Counted from the first letter of the stretch, positions 10,009-19,771 are shown. The stretch: 64,000 nucleotides of DNA from Thalassoglobus neptunius (GCF_007859735.1 NZ_SIHI01000001.1:1752341-1816340); one strand, 5' to 3'. Numbers and translations are program-made. Notes: generated by a model not told the origin, from the sequence alone.

Positions 10009-10207
10009 CGCCAAAGAGCATCATTCAAATGGTCGTCGCGAATTCGCACGAGCGAACACAACCTGAAATCAAATGAAGCATTTCAACTCAGTACACATCT
10101 CAGAGCAGGATGCTTCAGAAAACAACATTCATCACTCATTGCAAACCGTCGCACCAAACATCAATTGACACCCAAGATCGACGTCGGGGTTATCCTCGGA
10201 GATTTCT

Positions 10208-11605
10208 ATGACATTCAGAACTCGGCTCTATTTGACACACCTGATATCGGTTTCGATGGCGGGAATACTCGTTTGGTTGCTTTGTTCTTCGCCGTCGTTA
10301 ATAGAACAATTGATCTATTCGTCTCTCTTACCCGTGGCCGCCGCCGTCCCAGCTGGAATGATGGCCTGGGCACTGAATCGGGCCATCCAGAAGATCGAGG
10401 CCTGTGCCGAAGACAATAAGCCAATCGGCGATGTGAAGTCGGGAGTTGCGGAACTTGACGACCTCGCACGTCACATCAGCAGCAGCGTGACGTGGCATCG
10501 CGAGGGATGGAAAGAGATTGAGCGACTTCTTGAACAGATCGCCCCCAACAGCAGCAAAAACGGTTCGGCCCGAGCGGTCACCATGGACGGAAGGTTGTTG
10601 GCACAGGTTCTTGCCCGCATGGCCCGAGCGATCGGAGCTGAAGTCGGTCGTATCTTGAACCATACGAACCAGATTTCCCAGAAGGCCCATGAGTCGGCCG
10701 CTGATTCGCGAAAGCAAGCGGAAACGGTCGATGAAGTCATTCAGTGCTTTGAAGAACTCTCGTCGAACATCGATTCCATTCTCGCCAATGCCGAGGGAGC
10801 CAATCAGTCAGCGACGAATGCTTCGGAATCGGCAGACGTTGGGCAGCAACTGATTCAACAACTCATTCAGGGAATGAATCGAATCAGTGCCTGTGTCGAG
10901 GCTGGCGAACGAAAAATTCAATCCTTGGGAGAACGCTCGGAAGAGATCAGTTCGATCGTCGAGACAATGGGAACACTCTCGACCCGGACGGATATGCTGG
11001 CACTCAACGCGTCGATCGAAGCTGTTCGGGCTGGCGAACAGGGACGCGGATTCGCTGTCGTGGCAGAAGAAGTTCGAAAACTGGCCGAACACACAAGCAA
11101 CGCGTCGAGAGAAATTGCGGATCTGATTGAGTCGATCCAGATGGAGACTCAAGACACTATCACGACAATGGCTGAAGAGCGAACGCTCGTTCAGGAAGAA
11201 GTCGTGCGGGTGAATGATGCTGGGGCTTCGCTTCAGGAAATCAAACAGACCGCGAATGAATCCGCCGAAAAGGTCGGTGAGATTTCCCGCGTGACGATGG
11301 ATCAGCTCCGTGGAATTCAGGAGATGGTCATCTCGATGCGCCGCGTTTCGACGTACTCCGAAGAGATGCACGGTCGAGCGGTCAACATCCGCCAGACAAC
11401 GACTGATTTGATCGGTGTGACCAAGGACCTGGAGCAATGGATTTCCCCAATGTTCCACTGCGATGATTCCTCTCATGCAGCATCCAATCGCGGTGGCTCA
11501 GCTCAAGGCAAGTCATCGGTCACCTCTTCTGCGGAATTGCTGCCCGCTGCGGATTTCCCAGAGCGAAATCTGGTTGAAGCTGGGACGAATGGAGGTGCGG
11601 AATGA
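10208..11605 (+). CDS. methyl-accepting chemotaxis protein with no periplasmic sensor domain
   Basis: The 465-residue receptor has two hydrophobic helices at about residues 10-26 and 36-55, separated by only some ten residues, so there is no room for an external ligand-binding domain. The cytoplasmic part is a long coiled coil whose hairpin tip is typical of MCPs: RTDMLALNASIEAVRAGEQG followed by RGFAVVAEEVRKLAEHTS (about 255-300). No C-terminal CheR-docking pentapeptide is present, and no CheR or CheB gene lies nearby. It would sense membrane state or a cytoplasmic partner rather than a periplasmic ligand (inference). GGAG precedes the ATG, and a TTGACA at 10165-10170 is a weak promoter candidate. 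The stop codon overlaps the start of cheA (ATGA), implying translational coupling. Confidence 0.9.
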   Translation: MTFRTRLYLTHLISVSMAGILVWLLCSSPSLIEQLIYSSLLPVAAAVPAGMMAWALNRAIQKIEACAEDNKPIGDVKSGVAELDDLARHISSSVTWHREGWKEIERLLEQIAPNSSKNGSARAVTMDGRLLAQVLARMARAIGAEVGRILNHTNQISQKAHESAADSRKQAETVDEVIQCFEELSSNIDSILANAEGANQSATNASESADVGQQLIQQLIQGMNRISACVEAGERKIQSLGERSEEISSIVETMGTLSTRTDMLALNASIEAVRAGEQGRGFAVVAEEVRKLAEHTSNASREIADLIESIQMETQDTITTMAEERTLVQEEVVRVNDAGASLQEIKQTANESAEKVGEISRVTMDQLRGIQEMVISMRRVSTYSEEMHGRAVNIRQTTTDLIGVTKDLEQWISPMFHCDDSSHAASNRGGSAQGKSSVTSSAELLPAADFPERNLVEAGTNGGAE

Positions 11606-14457
11606 TCGACTCCGGATCACAAGAGAGTGATTTCGACAAATCGTCTGATCGTCAGAAGCTGGAAACGCTTCGGGACCGCTGCGTTGGACTTGCAACGACT
11701 GCTGCTGACGCTGGGGCGGACGAAATCGCAGTTGTGGCATCCACGTTGACCGATCTCGTTTCGATTGCTCAAACGTCGGCCGACTTTGACGACGAATCTT
11801 CCCCGGCAAAGTCGATCAGTGAATACTGCCAGAACACGCTTCCGCATTTGGAATCCGCTCTCGCAGCATTTCCCTCAACCGATGACGTTGTTTCTGCGAT
11901 CCTCGACGACATCGAGGCGACCTGGGGAGAGTATCTTGATCTCCTCTCCGAGCACGAACGCTTTCGCACATCAGCAGACGCTGAATGGGGTGGGGCGAGT
12001 GCTTCGTCATGGGATGCTTCTTCGTCGATCGATGAAGACATCGAAGATGATTCCGATGACCCAAAATTCGAGCAGATCGATGTTTCGGCGATTCTGACTT
12101 CACTCGATCAGCTTCCCAAGGAGATCCCGGATGAAGCACCGAAGCCGGCTCCACCGCAGCATCTGTTCAGCGATCAAAAGCCATCGGAAGCAAACTCCGC
12201 TCCGCCGCAAATCGAAAACGAAACAATCGACGATCCCGAGCTTCTCACAGCTTATGTGGATGATGCTCAGAATTGTCTCGCGAGCATGGAGAACTGTCTC
12301 CTCGAGTTGGACAACGCCGAAGATTCAATCGCTCCGCTCCAACAATTCTGTCGAGAACTACATACACTCAAAGGCGCTTCGGCAACTGTCGGTTTGAGTG
12401 GCTTGGCTTCCTACCTGCATGGGTTAGAGAACGACGTTGAAGCCATGACTCGCGAGGGAGCGAGTGTTAACACCGACCTTTTGCTTGAAGGCGTCGACTC
12501 AGTCCGGAGACAGCTTGAGCAACTCTTGACTGGTCAGGAATCGACACCGGATCCAGAAGACAAACGTCCTGTTCAAAATGCTCCGCAACTCGATTCCGGA
12601 TTCTCAGCGAGTCCTGAAGGCGTTGTTCGACTCGAAACGTCTCGACTCGATCGGCTGATGGATCTGCTTGCGGAATTGGTCATGTTGCGGAATCGCCGCG
12701 ATACGTATGTCAATTCTCTGCAGGAGTTGCACCATGAGGTCAACAGTTGCGCGACACGAATTCGCGTGATCGACACACTGAGCCTCATGCAACAGCAGAA
12801 ACGAGAAACGGGACTGACAACGAGTTCAACAGGGCATGGACGAAGTCTTCAATCACAGCTTCAGGATTTGAACTCGCTCCTCTCTGAGATCTCGAAAGAT
12901 GTTGGAGAGATTGGTCGGACGATGAGTCAGATCTGTGATCCACTCGCTCAGGACAACTTTCTCATTTCGCACCTCATCGGCCGGTTTCGAAGCGAAATGC
13001 TCGAGCTTCGACGACAGCCAGTGGCGAGTTTGTTCCGTCGCCTGCAGCGTGTCGCAAGAGAAGCAAGCAAGTTCGAACAGAAACCTGTCGAACTGATTCT
13101 CCATGGAGAAGGAACGCGAGCAGAGCGTTCTCTTCAGGATCGATTGTACGAGCCGTTGATGCATATGGTTCGAAATGCAATTTGCCACGGAATCGAATCC
13201 GATTCGGACAGACAGAAACTCGGAAAGCCAGCGACAGGGAAGATTCACCTGAAAGCCTGGTCTGACGCAACATCTCTTTACATCGAGGTTCGTGATGATG
13301 GACGCGGATTGAGCGAAGAGAAACTCGAAAAGAAAGGCCGGGAAATGGGCCTGATTCGCGTCGGTGAACAGGCGTCTCGGCAAGAACTTTGGAAGCTGAT
13401 TCTTCAACCGGGATTTTCGACCAAGCAAGAGGTCAATCAAATCTCCGGTCGCGGAGTTGGGATGGATGTCGTCGCTTCACAAATTCGTGAAATGCGTGGA
13501 CGATTGGATATCGATTCTGTTTCCGGACAGTTCACTTCGATTCGAATGCAAATTCCACTTCGGTCGACGATTGAACATGCGATGGTGGTGAAAGTTGGTG
13601 AGCGTCTCTTCGCGCTTCCGATGCACTCAATCGCAGGAACTGAAGCCGAGGAATCAGAAGTCTCAGATTCCAATCTCGTCTCACTGCAGTTTTTACTGGG
13701 GCTGGATGGGGTTCCGGGTGTGAATCCTCGTGTCGTCACACTTCGACAACAAGCGAAGGAACAGGGATTGTCAGGAGGAGGGACTTCTGCAGATTCGAAT
13801 CTCTCCATTCTCGTGGACGCTGTCGTAGGCGTCGAAGAAGTCGTCGTGCGATCGCTTCCGCCGATGCTGGCCAATCATGACTGCTTCTCCGGAGTGACAC
13901 TCTCCGGGCAAGCCGAAATGGTCATGGTTCTCGATGTTCCTCGACTGGTGGAGTATGGGCTGACGTCTCGGGAAGCCTACGCGGAGTTCGCAGAAAACAA
14001 TACTCCGGAAGCTCACAAGAGACGACGACTGGCGGAAGTTCGAAAGCATGGTTTGAACAGCCAGAACCTGAAGATTCTCGTCGTCGACGATTCACTGAGT
14101 GTGCGACGATCTCTCGTCAAGAAACTGCATTCACACGGGTTCGAAACAATCGAAGCGTCCGATGGAATTCAGGCCATGAATTTACTTCGGACAAGCGACT
14201 GCGTTGGAATCGTTTCAGATGTCGATATGCCACGGATGAACGGAATCGATTTTCTTGCTGAAGTTCGGCGGTTAAATCGTTATGTCGATTTGCCCTTCGT
14301 GGTTGTCACGAGTCGTCAGGATGAAGAGTCGGTGAGTTCACTCGAAGCGCTTGGTGCGAATCGAATCTTTACGAAACCTGTATCAGATTCAATGGTCAAG
14401 ATGATTGTGCGAACAATACGCGAGCACAATCGGAATCATTCGCTGGTAACGAGTTGA
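11602..14457 (+). CDS. cheA: hybrid chemotaxis histidine kinase CheA-REC
   Basis: A 951-residue soluble kinase. Residues 1-200 are an acidic helical region without a clear family. A histidine phosphotransfer domain follows, with H254 in RELHTLKGASATVG. A dimerisation segment comes next, then the GHKL ATPase (MHMVRNAICHGIES, EVRDDGRGL, GRGVGMDVVASQ), a CheW-like P5 domain (about 650-800) and a C-terminal receiver (ILVVDDSLSVRRSL; phosphoacceptor D873 in SDVDMPRMNG; conserved Lys in FTKPV). All catalytic boxes look intact. This HPt-ATPase-CheW-REC order is that of FrzE/PilL-type kinases, usually tied to non-flagellar outputs. GGAGGT at 11591-11596 lies 5 nt before the ATG, and the start overlaps the receptor stop by 4 nt. 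Phosphotransfer to its own receiver or to the REC-PATAN protein downstream is expected. Confidence 0.93.
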   Translation: MIDSGSQESDFDKSSDRQKLETLRDRCVGLATTAADAGADEIAVVASTLTDLVSIAQTSADFDDESSPAKSISEYCQNTLPHLESALAAFPSTDDVVSAILDDIEATWGEYLDLLSEHERFRTSADAEWGGASASSWDASSSIDEDIEDDSDDPKFEQIDVSAILTSLDQLPKEIPDEAPKPAPPQHLFSDQKPSEANSAPPQIENETIDDPELLTAYVDDAQNCLASMENCLLELDNAEDSIAPLQQFCRELHTLKGASATVGLSGLASYLHGLENDVEAMTREGASVNTDLLLEGVDSVRRQLEQLLTGQESTPDPEDKRPVQNAPQLDSGFSASPEGVVRLETSRLDRLMDLLAELVMLRNRRDTYVNSLQELHHEVNSCATRIRVIDTLSLMQQQKRETGLTTSSTGHGRSLQSQLQDLNSLLSEISKDVGEIGRTMSQICDPLAQDNFLISHLIGRFRSEMLELRRQPVASLFRRLQRVAREASKFEQKPVELILHGEGTRAERSLQDRLYEPLMHMVRNAICHGIESDSDRQKLGKPATGKIHLKAWSDATSLYIEVRDDGRGLSEEKLEKKGREMGLIRVGEQASRQELWKLILQPGFSTKQEVNQISGRGVGMDVVASQIREMRGRLDIDSVSGQFTSIRMQIPLRSTIEHAMVVKVGERLFALPMHSIAGTEAEESEVSDSNLVSLQFLLGLDGVPGVNPRVVTLRQQAKEQGLSGGGTSADSNLSILVDAVVGVEEVVVRSLPPMLANHDCFSGVTLSGQAEMVMVLDVPRLVEYGLTSREAYAEFAENNTPEAHKRRRLAEVRKHGLNSQNLKILVVDDSLSVRRSLVKKLHSHGFETIEASDGIQAMNLLRTSDCVGIVSDVDMPRMNGIDFLAEVRRLNRYVDLPFVVVTSRQDEESVSSLEALGANRIFTKPVSDSMVKMIVRTIREHNRNHSLVTS

Positions 14458-14562
14458 TCGGCATTGGATTCAAACACTTTAAGTCAAACTGCAAAGTAAA
14501 TTTTGGAGATCTCGCGTCCGAATCATTCGATTCGGGAAGGCGTGAACATCCTGGAGAAGAAG

Positions 14563-16155
14563 ATGTCAGCACAGACAGTTCTCGTGATCGACGATAGTGC
14601 GACTATCCGAAAGATGGTCGACAGCCACCTCACTCAAGAAGGATACCGGGTCGTCCTGGCACCGACTGCCGAGAAAGGTCTGGAGCTTGCACCACAGCTT
14701 GTTCCGGATCTGATCCTCCTCGACCATCAACTTCCTGGAACAACAGGGATTGAGGTCTGCAAGAAAATCATTCAGATGCCGGAGTGTCTGAATGTGCCGT
14801 TTGTGGTCTCGTCGACACTGAGAAAGCAGGCATACATCGAGTACATGGACGTTCCCAACGTCGTTGACTCGCTGCCAAAGCCGTTTAAACCAGAGTTGTT
14901 AAAAACGACTGTCGCCAACGCGCTCGAAGTGGGTGCGATGATCGTTTCGTCACAGACAAGCGGAACAGCTGTTCCGGAAGTTGTTGACGGACTGGATGAC
15001 ACCTCTCTTTCCGGCGTGTTCGGTTGGGTCGGCCTTCGCGAAGTTTTCGACTTCCTCAATAACGGAAATAAGTCCGGCATGTTGGAAGTTGAACTCGAAC
15101 GTCATCGCGTTCTGTTCTTCATTCAAAACGGTCGCTTCCAATCCGTAGTTTCCGCATCAGTGACAGCGGAAGACGTCGCGGAGACGCTTCCGGAATCTCT
15201 TCAGAATCTGGCACCACTTCTTCGCTTTACGATGAGCAGTGGAGCCTCTTCGCAACTCGACGGTCTCGTTGAATTGCTCGACCGCAAAGTGATCGATCCA
15301 CGGATGCTGAAAACGCTATTACGTTTTCAAGCTTCCTATCTCACGCGGCTCTGTTTTAATGGGGAAGCGAAAGCATTCAGCTTTTATCCGGAAAGGGAGA
15401 TGCCAGCCATTTCCCGTCGAGCTCCATTGGAAATCAGCCTGTCGGCGCTCCTTGTCGAAGCGATGCTTCATTGTGACGCGAGCGAACTTCCGACTTACGA
15501 ATACAACATCGGCTGGCTCCGACGTGCTCTCCGCGGTCAAAATCTCGATCGCTCCGGCCTCTCGGCAAAGCATGTCCAAGTGCTCGCTCAACTCGATACA
15601 GAACCAGTCACAACTGCGGAAATCGCCACGCGTGCCGACCTTCCATTGGAAGAAGCAGAGCGCGTTCTTGAGGGGTTACGCATGGCGGAATGGATCGACG
15701 CCCAGCCTCTTGCAGAAGGATCCGAGATGATTGTTCTCGAATCCAATCCGGAAGGTTCTTTGATTTTCCGCGAACTCATTGCAGATACGGAGAATCGCTG
15801 GAGTGGAAAAGTTGTTCGTGATGAATTTGGCTTGCAACTTCTGCTCAAGAGAAGCACCCCTGACGTCATCGTGATCGAATTGACCGGGGAGGAAGAACTG
15901 AAGTGGCCGACATGTCTCGGAAGTGAATCAGACGTTTCTCAGCTGGATAACCTTTGTCTCATCCTTCCAGACGAGCGATCGGTATCGGACATCCCCGAAG
16001 CGATTCGTCACTCGCAAGTGATCTCGCGACCATTCTCAAAACAAAACGTACTGACCGCATTGGAAGAACTGCAATTGCGCCACGGAGCGAAATCAAGCCA
16101 AAGCGATCAGCGTCATTCCTCCAACTCAGAGCTGAGTACAGCTGGGAAGATTTAG
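14563..16155 (+). CDS. response regulator with REC, PATAN (DUF4388) and a degenerate C-terminal receiver
   Basis: The 530-residue protein opens with a full receiver domain: VLVIDDSATIRKMVD with acidic pair D10/D11, phosphoacceptor D54 in LILLDHQLPG, and Lys in LPKPFK. Residues of about 150-310 match DUF4388/PATAN (LSGVFGWVGLREVFDFLNNG), a domain found in PatA-like regulators of cyanobacteria and Deltaproteobacteria. A helical region with a winged-helix look follows (about 345-400). The C-terminus resembles a second receiver in which the acceptor Asp is replaced by Glu (E439 in DVIVIEL) and the lysine by Arg (R489 in SRPF). No DNA-binding or enzymatic output was recognised. ATG 14563 is preceded by GGAGAAG; the open frame extends further upstream without a better start. 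It is the likely CheA target and is followed 9 nt later by the FHA gene. Confidence 0.88.
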   Translation: MSAQTVLVIDDSATIRKMVDSHLTQEGYRVVLAPTAEKGLELAPQLVPDLILLDHQLPGTTGIEVCKKIIQMPECLNVPFVVSSTLRKQAYIEYMDVPNVVDSLPKPFKPELLKTTVANALEVGAMIVSSQTSGTAVPEVVDGLDDTSLSGVFGWVGLREVFDFLNNGNKSGMLEVELERHRVLFFIQNGRFQSVVSASVTAEDVAETLPESLQNLAPLLRFTMSSGASSQLDGLVELLDRKVIDPRMLKTLLRFQASYLTRLCFNGEAKAFSFYPEREMPAISRRAPLEISLSALLVEAMLHCDASELPTYEYNIGWLRRALRGQNLDRSGLSAKHVQVLAQLDTEPVTTAEIATRADLPLEEAERVLEGLRMAEWIDAQPLAEGSEMIVLESNPEGSLIFRELIADTENRWSGKVVRDEFGLQLLLKRSTPDVIVIELTGEEELKWPTCLGSESDVSQLDNLCLILPDERSVSDIPEAIRHSQVISRPFSKQNVLTALEELQLRHGAKSSQSDQRHSSNSELSTAGKI

Positions 16156-16164
16156 GGGCGAACT

Positions 16165-17604
16165 ATGGACACCACAGAAGATCGCAAGGTCGGAGCAACC
16201 ATTTCCGTTCAGATTCCGGGTGGAGCTTATATCACTCGAAATTTGAAAGAAGGCGATGTCGTTTCCGTCGGCTCCGATGACTTGTCTGAACTCCGACTGA
16301 ATGGAAATGGAATCGCTGGAACTCATTGTATTCTGACGATCGAAAAAGGATTCGTCAGTCTGCGAGATTGCTATTCCCCGACGGGAACGTTCGTCAACAG
16401 TCAGAAAGTTCAGCAGATCGAGATTGACTACGACTGTGACGTTCAGGTCGGCGAATGTGTGATCGCGCTGAAAGTGATGAATCCTCGAGAGAGTCTGGGA
16501 CCGCCACCAAGTGCTGCGCCGCAAAGTCCTCCCGTGCTGGAAACTCTTCAGTCGCTGAGTGATCAACTCTCGGAGTCCGATGACATTCTTGACGATGCAC
16601 CGTCGATGGACGATTTCGAATTGGAGGAAGACGAGACTGTCAGCACCAACGCGGTTGGAGCAGAGACTTCCGCTCTGGAAATGACCGATCTCGCGATTGA
16701 ACTTCAGACACTTTCGGCCGAGAACGAGATTCTTAGAGAACGCCTCAGTCAAGCAACTTCCAGGAAGGTCGAATTCGAAGCTGATCCATTTCAGGAAGAA
16801 ATGATTGAACTGCTTCGAGAAGAAGTCCTGGCACTTCAATCTCAAGTCAGCCAGCTGCAATCTCAAGATGCTGAAACGGCGCGTGCAGAGCAAGAAATTC
16901 TCGACGAGACAGCGCCATCTCGTGAGGAAGTTGAACGGCTTGTGAAAAGATTGGAAACTCTGCTCGATGAACTCTCCACCAAAGACGAGCAACTGGAGTT
17001 GTTGCAATCGCTCCTGCATACTGCCGAGGATGCGAATCAGGCAGAGACCGAAGAGCGAGAACAACTCACGCAGTGGTTGTCGGAGTTTGAAGAACGGTTT
17101 CAGGAACGTTCCGTCGAATGGGATGCTGAACGCAAGTTTCTGAAAGAGAAAGTTCGTCTTCTTGAAGAAGAACGCACCGAATCGCTCGTCGCGCATGAGG
17201 CGACCGATTCTTCGGTCCAAGTGGAATCACTTCAACGTGTGATCGAGTCGCTTCGGCAGCAGGTGTCGCAAGTTCAGGATGAACTTGATGAGCTTAATTC
17301 TCAGCACACCGGCCTCAAAGAGGAACTTGCTGAAGCCCGCGGGTCGACGACTCGTGAAGAAGAGATTCGACTTTCCAGAGAACGTGCCGAAATCGCCAGA
17401 ATGCGGCATGAACTCGAAAAACGAAGACAGGATCTGGAACCGACTCCAAAAGCGACTGACGAAGAGGAGTCCGCTGCCATTAAGGAAGCCGATTTAAAAC
17501 TTCGTGAGATCCGTGAGGAATTCCGTGAGACTGGGCGAAACGGAACAAACGGGGCCACTCTTTCAAGCAGGATCTCCAAGCTCTGGAGCCGCTTGAACTC
17601 TTGA
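16165..17604 (+). CDS. FHA-domain protein with a long coiled coil
   Basis: The 479-residue cytoplasmic protein has an N-terminal forkhead-associated fold (about 10-98): ISVQIPGGAYITRNLKEGD, a GSDDLSELRL strand, GTHCIL and GTFVNSQKV, a phosphothreonine-binding module. Two ligand-contact positions are unusual: the canonical Arg after the first Gly is absent, and the S-x-x-H motif reads A-G-T-H. Phosphopeptide binding is therefore uncertain. A Pro-rich acidic linker (about 110-160) leads to a Glu/Gln/Leu heptad-rich coiled coil covering about 175-440. Such a rod could scaffold the signalling complex. It starts 9 nt after the REC-PATAN gene and ends 16 nt before the next, indicating one transcript. 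Confidence 0.8.
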   Translation: MDTTEDRKVGATISVQIPGGAYITRNLKEGDVVSVGSDDLSELRLNGNGIAGTHCILTIEKGFVSLRDCYSPTGTFVNSQKVQQIEIDYDCDVQVGECVIALKVMNPRESLGPPPSAAPQSPPVLETLQSLSDQLSESDDILDDAPSMDDFELEEDETVSTNAVGAETSALEMTDLAIELQTLSAENEILRERLSQATSRKVEFEADPFQEEMIELLREEVLALQSQVSQLQSQDAETARAEQEILDETAPSREEVERLVKRLETLLDELSTKDEQLELLQSLLHTAEDANQAETEEREQLTQWLSEFEERFQERSVEWDAERKFLKEKVRLLEEERTESLVAHEATDSSVQVESLQRVIESLRQQVSQVQDELDELNSQHTGLKEELAEARGSTTREEEIRLSRERAEIARMRHELEKRRQDLEPTPKATDEEESAAIKEADLKLREIREEFRETGRNGTNGATLSSRISKLWSRLNS

Positions 17605-17620
17605 ACAAGGGAAGTTTTCC

Positions 17621-18556
17621 ATGAATGTTCGAACACCTGAAACGATCACCCAAGAATTCGATTCCGACGGCCTGGATGAGCAGCGCCGCGAGTTGCTCGA
17701 CTATGCGCGCAGCCTCGATTACCTCGGACGTCGTTTCGAACGATTTGTTTCCATGCAGCTTCAGCAGTTGGAAGTTGCCATCGATGATTTTCAGCGGGAA
17801 CGTGAAGCGTGGCAGCGTCAACGTGATCGGGAACTCGAACGAATTCGTGAGCAAAAGCCGCAAGAACTTCCAAAGGCCGAAGAGCTGAGCGTCGCAGCTG
17901 TCGCTGGATCGTCTGCGGTATTCGATTCGATTATCTTTCCCGACGAGAACGGAAACCTCACGCCATCGAAAGAGATTTCCGGGAGTGCCAGCGCACCCCT
18001 CAAGCTATATATGCAACCTGGAACAGCATCGGCTCTTCAGATTGGGCTCATTCTGTTTGAGATCTCGAAAGTGAATCGGGAACTCGGTGGAGGCGGAGTT
18101 CGTTTTGAAGTTGGTGTTCCTCGCGTCCCCAAGAAACCTGCGTTTGGTGGGGGAATTGCGATTGATGAACCGGGGGCGATTTTATGTCTCGAGGCGTTCT
18201 CGTGTCTTCCGCTGTTAACTTATGATGGTCGGCCAACTCGTCAATTACAGCGATGGGATTACTTTAAGTCGCAAGTGCTCATGTCGTCGATGATTGATCA
18301 GAAGCTTGGCAAGCAGTACGAGAAAGGTCACGACGTTCCGCGAGAGCACGAGGTTCGAGAACTCGCATTGGAAGCGACGCGAAGAGCCGACCTCGCCAAT
18401 TGTAAAGTCGATACGGTCGACGAGCGGTTTGTCCGCAGATTTCGTCCCGCTCAGAAAGAGAAAAGTCCGACGCACCAACAGCTGGAGCGCGTTGAACAAG
18501 TTGTCCACTACTTAAAGAAAGATTGCGGACTTTTGCTTCACTTATCTCTCGTTTAA
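17621..18556 (+). CDS. coiled-coil protein of unknown function, last gene of the chemosensory cluster
   Basis: The 311-residue soluble protein was not assigned to a family. Residues 15-85 form a charged helix rich in Arg, Glu and Gln with heptad spacing, matching the coiled-coil character of the FHA protein before it. The middle (about 105-225) is beta-rich with several Gly/Pro turns, including a GGGGVRFEVGVPRVPKKPAF segment. The C-terminal 80 residues are basic and helical. AAGGGAAG lies 7 nt before the ATG and the gap to the FHA gene is 16 nt, so the two are almost certainly co-transcribed and may form a complex. It converges on the hydrolase gene 42 nt away; no clear terminator is visible between them. 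Confidence 0.75.
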   Translation: MNVRTPETITQEFDSDGLDEQRRELLDYARSLDYLGRRFERFVSMQLQQLEVAIDDFQREREAWQRQRDRELERIREQKPQELPKAEELSVAAVAGSSAVFDSIIFPDENGNLTPSKEISGSASAPLKLYMQPGTASALQIGLILFEISKVNRELGGGGVRFEVGVPRVPKKPAFGGGIAIDEPGAILCLEAFSCLPLLTYDGRPTRQLQRWDYFKSQVLMSSMIDQKLGKQYEKGHDVPREHEVRELALEATRRADLANCKVDTVDERFVRRFRPAQKEKSPTHQQLERVEQVVHYLKKDCGLLLHLSLV

Positions 18557-18598
18557 TACGGACTACCTAAAGAATCATGCCCGGCGTTGTGTAAGTGA

Positions 18599-19771
18599 TC
18601 ATGGATTCTTCTTGAGGAAGTGTTCAAAGAATGCGTAGATCACCGCGTTTGAGTCCGCGTTCGGATCGTGGTTCGGGCGGTTGTGCATGAAGACTCGCGG
18701 CTCTGTTGTATATAACTGATTGACCTCGACCGAATGGTTTAAGGCTTTCCATCGTTCGACCGGATCTTCTGATCCTCCTGAAACAAGGAACGGTCGCGGC
18801 GCCATCAGAGCATGTAACTCATGAAGGTCTCGCCCTTCTTTCCGAAGTTTCGGATAGAGACCACCGGACGGGGTCTCGGGCGTCACAAGGCCACGCTTTC
18901 TCCAGGGAGGCGGTTCGTACCCGAGGTACCACGGTTCCCAATAGTTCACGCTGGAACGGTCGTCCTGGAAAACGATTCCGGGATCAGACCAGGCTGCACA
19001 GGCGAACTTATCGAATAAACATGACGCGAACATCGCCCACTTTCCACCGAACGAGTGGCCGACGATACCGATGCGTTCTGCGTCAACTTCAGGACGCGTG
19101 GCAAGAACGTAGTAGGCATTCGCAGCAGCGTATCCGAGCATGGAAAGCGGTTGAACTTCTGCGTTGTCGATCGACGGATAATAAAGCGAGTAAGTTTTGC
19201 TGGCAGTCGCTTCAGTCGTACCGATCGACAGCGTGACAAAACCTCTTTGAGTGAGTTGATACGCGAAATCCCGGTAAGGCTTTCCGCGTCCGATCGCGGT
19301 TTCCGGTTCATAATAAACTGTAACAACCCCGGGAAATGGGCCTTTCCCCGAAGGCACGAGAATATATCCCGTTGTGAATTCATTCGGGGTCCAGAGAAAT
19401 CGGACTTTCAATTCTTTAAACCCATCGCGAGTGATCGAGTCGAGAACTTCGACTTGAGGATGTTCGATGAGCGGAGGCCATTCTCCCAGCAACTCAGTCC
19501 ACTCGTTTAAGAGTTCGCCTCGCCGCTCTTGCCAGTCCTCCAGTGAAGTGATTTCTTTCCCGTTGCGGTCCCGGAGTGGGGAGCGATATTTCCCGAAATC
19601 GTTTTGTAACTCAGAAGGGGGAGTGCTGTTTTCGGCGAGAATTCTTGGAAGGGCATCTTTCTTCGGTTCGGCAGAATCCCCGGCGGCCGAAACGACAATC
19701 GCCATGACTGCGGACAAGGTTATGACCACAAACATGTTTCCTGGACTTTCGAGGGACGCGGAGTTGGGCAT
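18599..19771 (-). CDS. secreted alpha/beta hydrolase (acetyl xylan esterase/dienelactone hydrolase-like)
   Basis: The 390-residue product has an N-terminal hydrophobic export segment (about residues 12-30) and an alpha/beta hydrolase fold. The nucleophile elbow is GHSFGG with S240. An Asp in SGGSEDPVERW and a His in NRPNHDPN near the C-terminus complete a plausible catalytic triad. Planctomycetes carry many such exported esterases thought to strip acyl groups from polysaccharides; the substrate here is inference. I place the start at ATG 19771 because it opens directly into the signal sequence; an in-frame start at 19840 would add 23 residues. It is divergent from the lactate permease gene with about 290 nt between them. 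Confidence 0.8.
   Translation of the reverse strand: MPNSASLESPGNMFVVITLSAVMAIVVSAAGDSAEPKKDALPRILAENSTPPSELQNDFGKYRSPLRDRNGKEITSLEDWQERRGELLNEWTELLGEWPPLIEHPQVEVLDSITRDGFKELKVRFLWTPNEFTTGYILVPSGKGPFPGVVTVYYEPETAIGRGKPYRDFAYQLTQRGFVTLSIGTTEATASKTYSLYYPSIDNAEVQPLSMLGYAAANAYYVLATRPEVDAERIGIVGHSFGGKWAMFASCLFDKFACAAWSDPGIVFQDDRSSVNYWEPWYLGYEPPPWRKRGLVTPETPSGGLYPKLRKEGRDLHELHALMAPRPFLVSGGSEDPVERWKALNHSVEVNQLYTTEPRVFMHNRPNHDPNADSNAVIYAFFEHFLKKNP

Noticed and set aside
16126-17220. Minus-strand open frame of 364 residues opposite the FHA gene
   Set aside because: Its Phe/Leu-rich composition mirrors the Glu/Gln-rich coiled coil on the plus strand, which has clear FHA similarity.
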